Assembly: GCA_027293665.1 (NCBI GenBank)
Contig: JAPUFN010000308.1
Coordinates: 1-8,231 of the forward strand
Length of the DNA: 8,231 nt
Reading direction: 5' to 3'
Source of the DNA: Gammaproteobacteria bacterium
Lineage (GTDB): Bacteria; Pseudomonadota; Gammaproteobacteria; Pseudomonadales; Azotimanducaceae
Positions 7,103-8,231 of this stretch are shown here, one piece after another. The first letter of the stretch is position 1. Every line of letters starts with the position of its first letter. A program made the translations under genes and the position numbers. The notes under the pieces are model-generated. The model worked only from the letters and a program-made list of their open reading frames with translations, was not told the DNA's origin and did no database searches.

Positions 7103-8166
7103 CTTTCCGGCCCGTCCAGTAAGACAGTGGTTGTCGGGAAGGCAATTTCCGCACCATGCCCGACGATGATGTCCGCGATCTTGAACAACACATCCTGCTT
7201 GATCGCATGGAACTCGCTCCATACCGTGGTCTTGGTGAAGGTGTAGATAAAGAAGTCCAGGGATGACGAGCCAAACTCCACGAAGTTGACCATCAGAGTC
7301 CTGGCCTGATCGATGGCTGGATGCTCGCGCAACATGGTTTCCACGTCAGCGACGATTTTCGGCAACACGCCGAGGTCATCGTAGCGCACACCGATCGTTT
7401 CGCGGATCCGCCGATTCAACATGCGCGAGGGATTTTCGACAGAGAGAGTGGCGAATGTCGAATTCGGGACAAACAACGGCCGGGCGTCGAAGGTTCGAAT
7501 CCGGGTGAGGCGCCAGCCAATCTCTTCCACCGTACCCTCGATCTCCTGATCGGGTGAGCGAATCCAGTCGCCGACCGAAAACGGCCGGTCGAGGAAAATC
7601 ATGATGGCGCCAAAAAAGTTTGCCAGCAGATCCCTGGCAGCGAAGCCTATGGCAATACCGCCAATACCGCCGAATGCGAGCACGCCGGAGATACTGAATC
7701 CGAGTCCCTGCAGCACCATCAGGCCGCCGGTAATTATCACGCTGGCCCGCAACAGTTTGCCGATTGCACTCGCGGTAGTCGGATCAACCGGATCCTCGCG
7801 GGCGGTTGCATCGGCCAACTGCACCTCGACAGAGCGTATAAAGCGCACTGCAAACCAGACCAGAAGCCAGATGAGGGCAACTTCGCGCACCTCATCGACG
7901 TAGTCGAATATTTCCGCCTGCGCGTTGCCGCCGGCCATCTCCGCAGCCGCGCTGATGCCGACTATCCAGATTGCCAGGCCGAGCGGCCGGCGCGCAGCTT
8001 CGAGCAATGCATCGTCGTAAAGATTGTGGGTTTTTGCTAATTGCCGCTCGAGGCGATCGAGAGTTCGTTTCACGACGTAACGCACCACCGCCGTGCCCAG
8101 TACAACCAGGAACACTTCACCCACCCACTGGCGGGCACTCAGGAAATCGATCAGGTTTTCAAGCAT
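7099..8166 (-). CDS. ynaI: MscS-family mechanosensitive channel, YnaI type
   Basis: A 355-aa inner-membrane channel expected to form a heptamer and open under membrane tension, releasing solutes on hypo-osmotic shock. Five hydrophobic segments are visible at about 14-32, 62-78, 95-112, 139-156 and 160-190. The last is the pore-lining helix, with the Gly/Ala pattern GVLAFGGIGGIAIGFAARD (161-179). The cytoplasmic beta domain begins at FLDRPFSVGDWIRSPD (191-206) and continues with EGTVEEIGWR (210-219) and VPNSTF (233-238). SVENPSRMLNRRI (242-254) and FTKTTVWSEFHAIKQDV (310-326) are close to E. coli YnaI, and the length and TM count also fit YnaI (343 aa, five TMs) better than the three-TM MscS. 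The ATG at 8164-8166 has only a weak GAGA upstream and lies three bases after the previous gene's stop. The stop overlaps the hpt TTG start. Gating properties cannot be read from sequence. Confidence 0.92.
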   Translation of the reverse strand: MLENLIDFLSARQWVGEVFLVVLGTAVVRYVVKRTLDRLERQLAKTHNLYDDALLEAARRPLGLAIWIVGISAAAEMAGGNAQAEIFDYVDEVREVALIWLLVWFAVRFIRSVEVQLADATAREDPVDPTTASAIGKLLRASVIITGGLMVLQGLGFSISGVLAFGGIGGIAIGFAARDLLANFFGAIMIFLDRPFSVGDWIRSPDQEIEGTVEEIGWRLTRIRTFDARPLFVPNSTFATLSVENPSRMLNRRIRETIGVRYDDLGVLPKIVADVETMLREHPAIDQARTLMVNFVEFGSSSLDFFIYTFTKTTVWSEFHAIKQDVLFKIADIIVGHGAEIAFPTTTVLLDGPES

Positions 8167-8169
8167 CGC

Positions 8170-8231
8170 TTAGAAATATCTCGTCAGTTCCAACTGGATG
8201 AAATCGTCGTCCTGCACCGCCGCAGACTTGG
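8170..8231 (-). CDS. C-terminal end of an outer-membrane beta-barrel protein (partial)
   Basis: Only the last 19 codons and a TAA (8170-8172) lie in the window; the gene runs off the right edge. The residues end in DDFIQLELTRYF, alternating polar and hydrophobic and finishing in Phe. That is the classic C-terminal beta-signal recognised by the BAM machinery in Gram-negative outer-membrane proteins. The stop is three bases before the start of the YnaI-type gene, so the two are very likely co-transcribed. The family (porin, transporter or assembly factor) cannot be told from this fragment. The frame has no recognised homologue in view, so the call rests on the terminal motif and the tight spacing. 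Confidence 0.55.
   Translation of the reverse strand, partial: KSAAVQDDDFIQLELTRYF

Noticed and set aside
7103..7222. 40-codon N-terminal extension of hpt from an upstream ATG
   Set aside because: It lies entirely within the coding region of the channel gene in another frame and its composition (Cys, His, Arg) is unlike the HPRT N-terminus.

Overview
The window reads as an ordinary stretch of chromosome from a gammaproteobacterium of moderately high GC (high fifties per cent by eye). The Mfd protein aligns along its whole length with the enterobacterial and pseudomonad form. The csiV-type gene behind mfd, the methylthioinosine-phosphorylase-type enzyme and the YnaI-type channel also point to Gammaproteobacteria. 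I cannot name a genus. No tRNA, rRNA, CRISPR array, insertion sequence, phage gene or attachment site was seen.

Layout. Positions 1-175 hold no gene I can support. A minus-strand gene (176-1336) encodes a membrane-anchored protein with TPR-like helices and a C-terminal retropepsin-like aspartic protease domain; its C-terminus looks clipped, possibly by a one-base frameshift near 209-212. It is divergent from mfd (1362-4832, plus), with only 25 bp between the start codons. A 17-base perfect palindrome lies just inside the protease gene (1285-1301). mfd overlaps the csiV-like gene (4829-5839) by four bases (ATGA), so the two look like one transcript.

A second, minus-strand, tightly packed gene run converges on csiV. 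In its direction of transcription it holds the last 19 codons of an outer-membrane beta-barrel protein (8170-8231, cut by the window edge), a YnaI-type mechanosensitive channel (7099-8166), hypoxanthine-guanine phosphoribosyltransferase (6530-7102, TTG start overlapping the channel stop), and an S-methyl-5'-thioinosine/purine nucleoside phosphorylase (5783-6529, start codon abutting the hpt stop). The last gene overlaps the end of csiV by 57 bp, tail to tail.

How they fit together. The phosphorylase and Hpt form a plausible two-step salvage route: methylthioinosine or inosine is phosphorolysed to hypoxanthine, and Hpt converts that to IMP. Mfd is the transcription-repair coupling factor. The csiV-like product is a predicted periplasmic protein of poorly known role. 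The channel and the barrel protein are envelope components with no evident link to purine salvage beyond sharing a transcript.

No novel system was found. The points most worth a second look are the protease C-terminus, the compact divergent start region with its palindrome, and the hpt-phosphorylase coupling.
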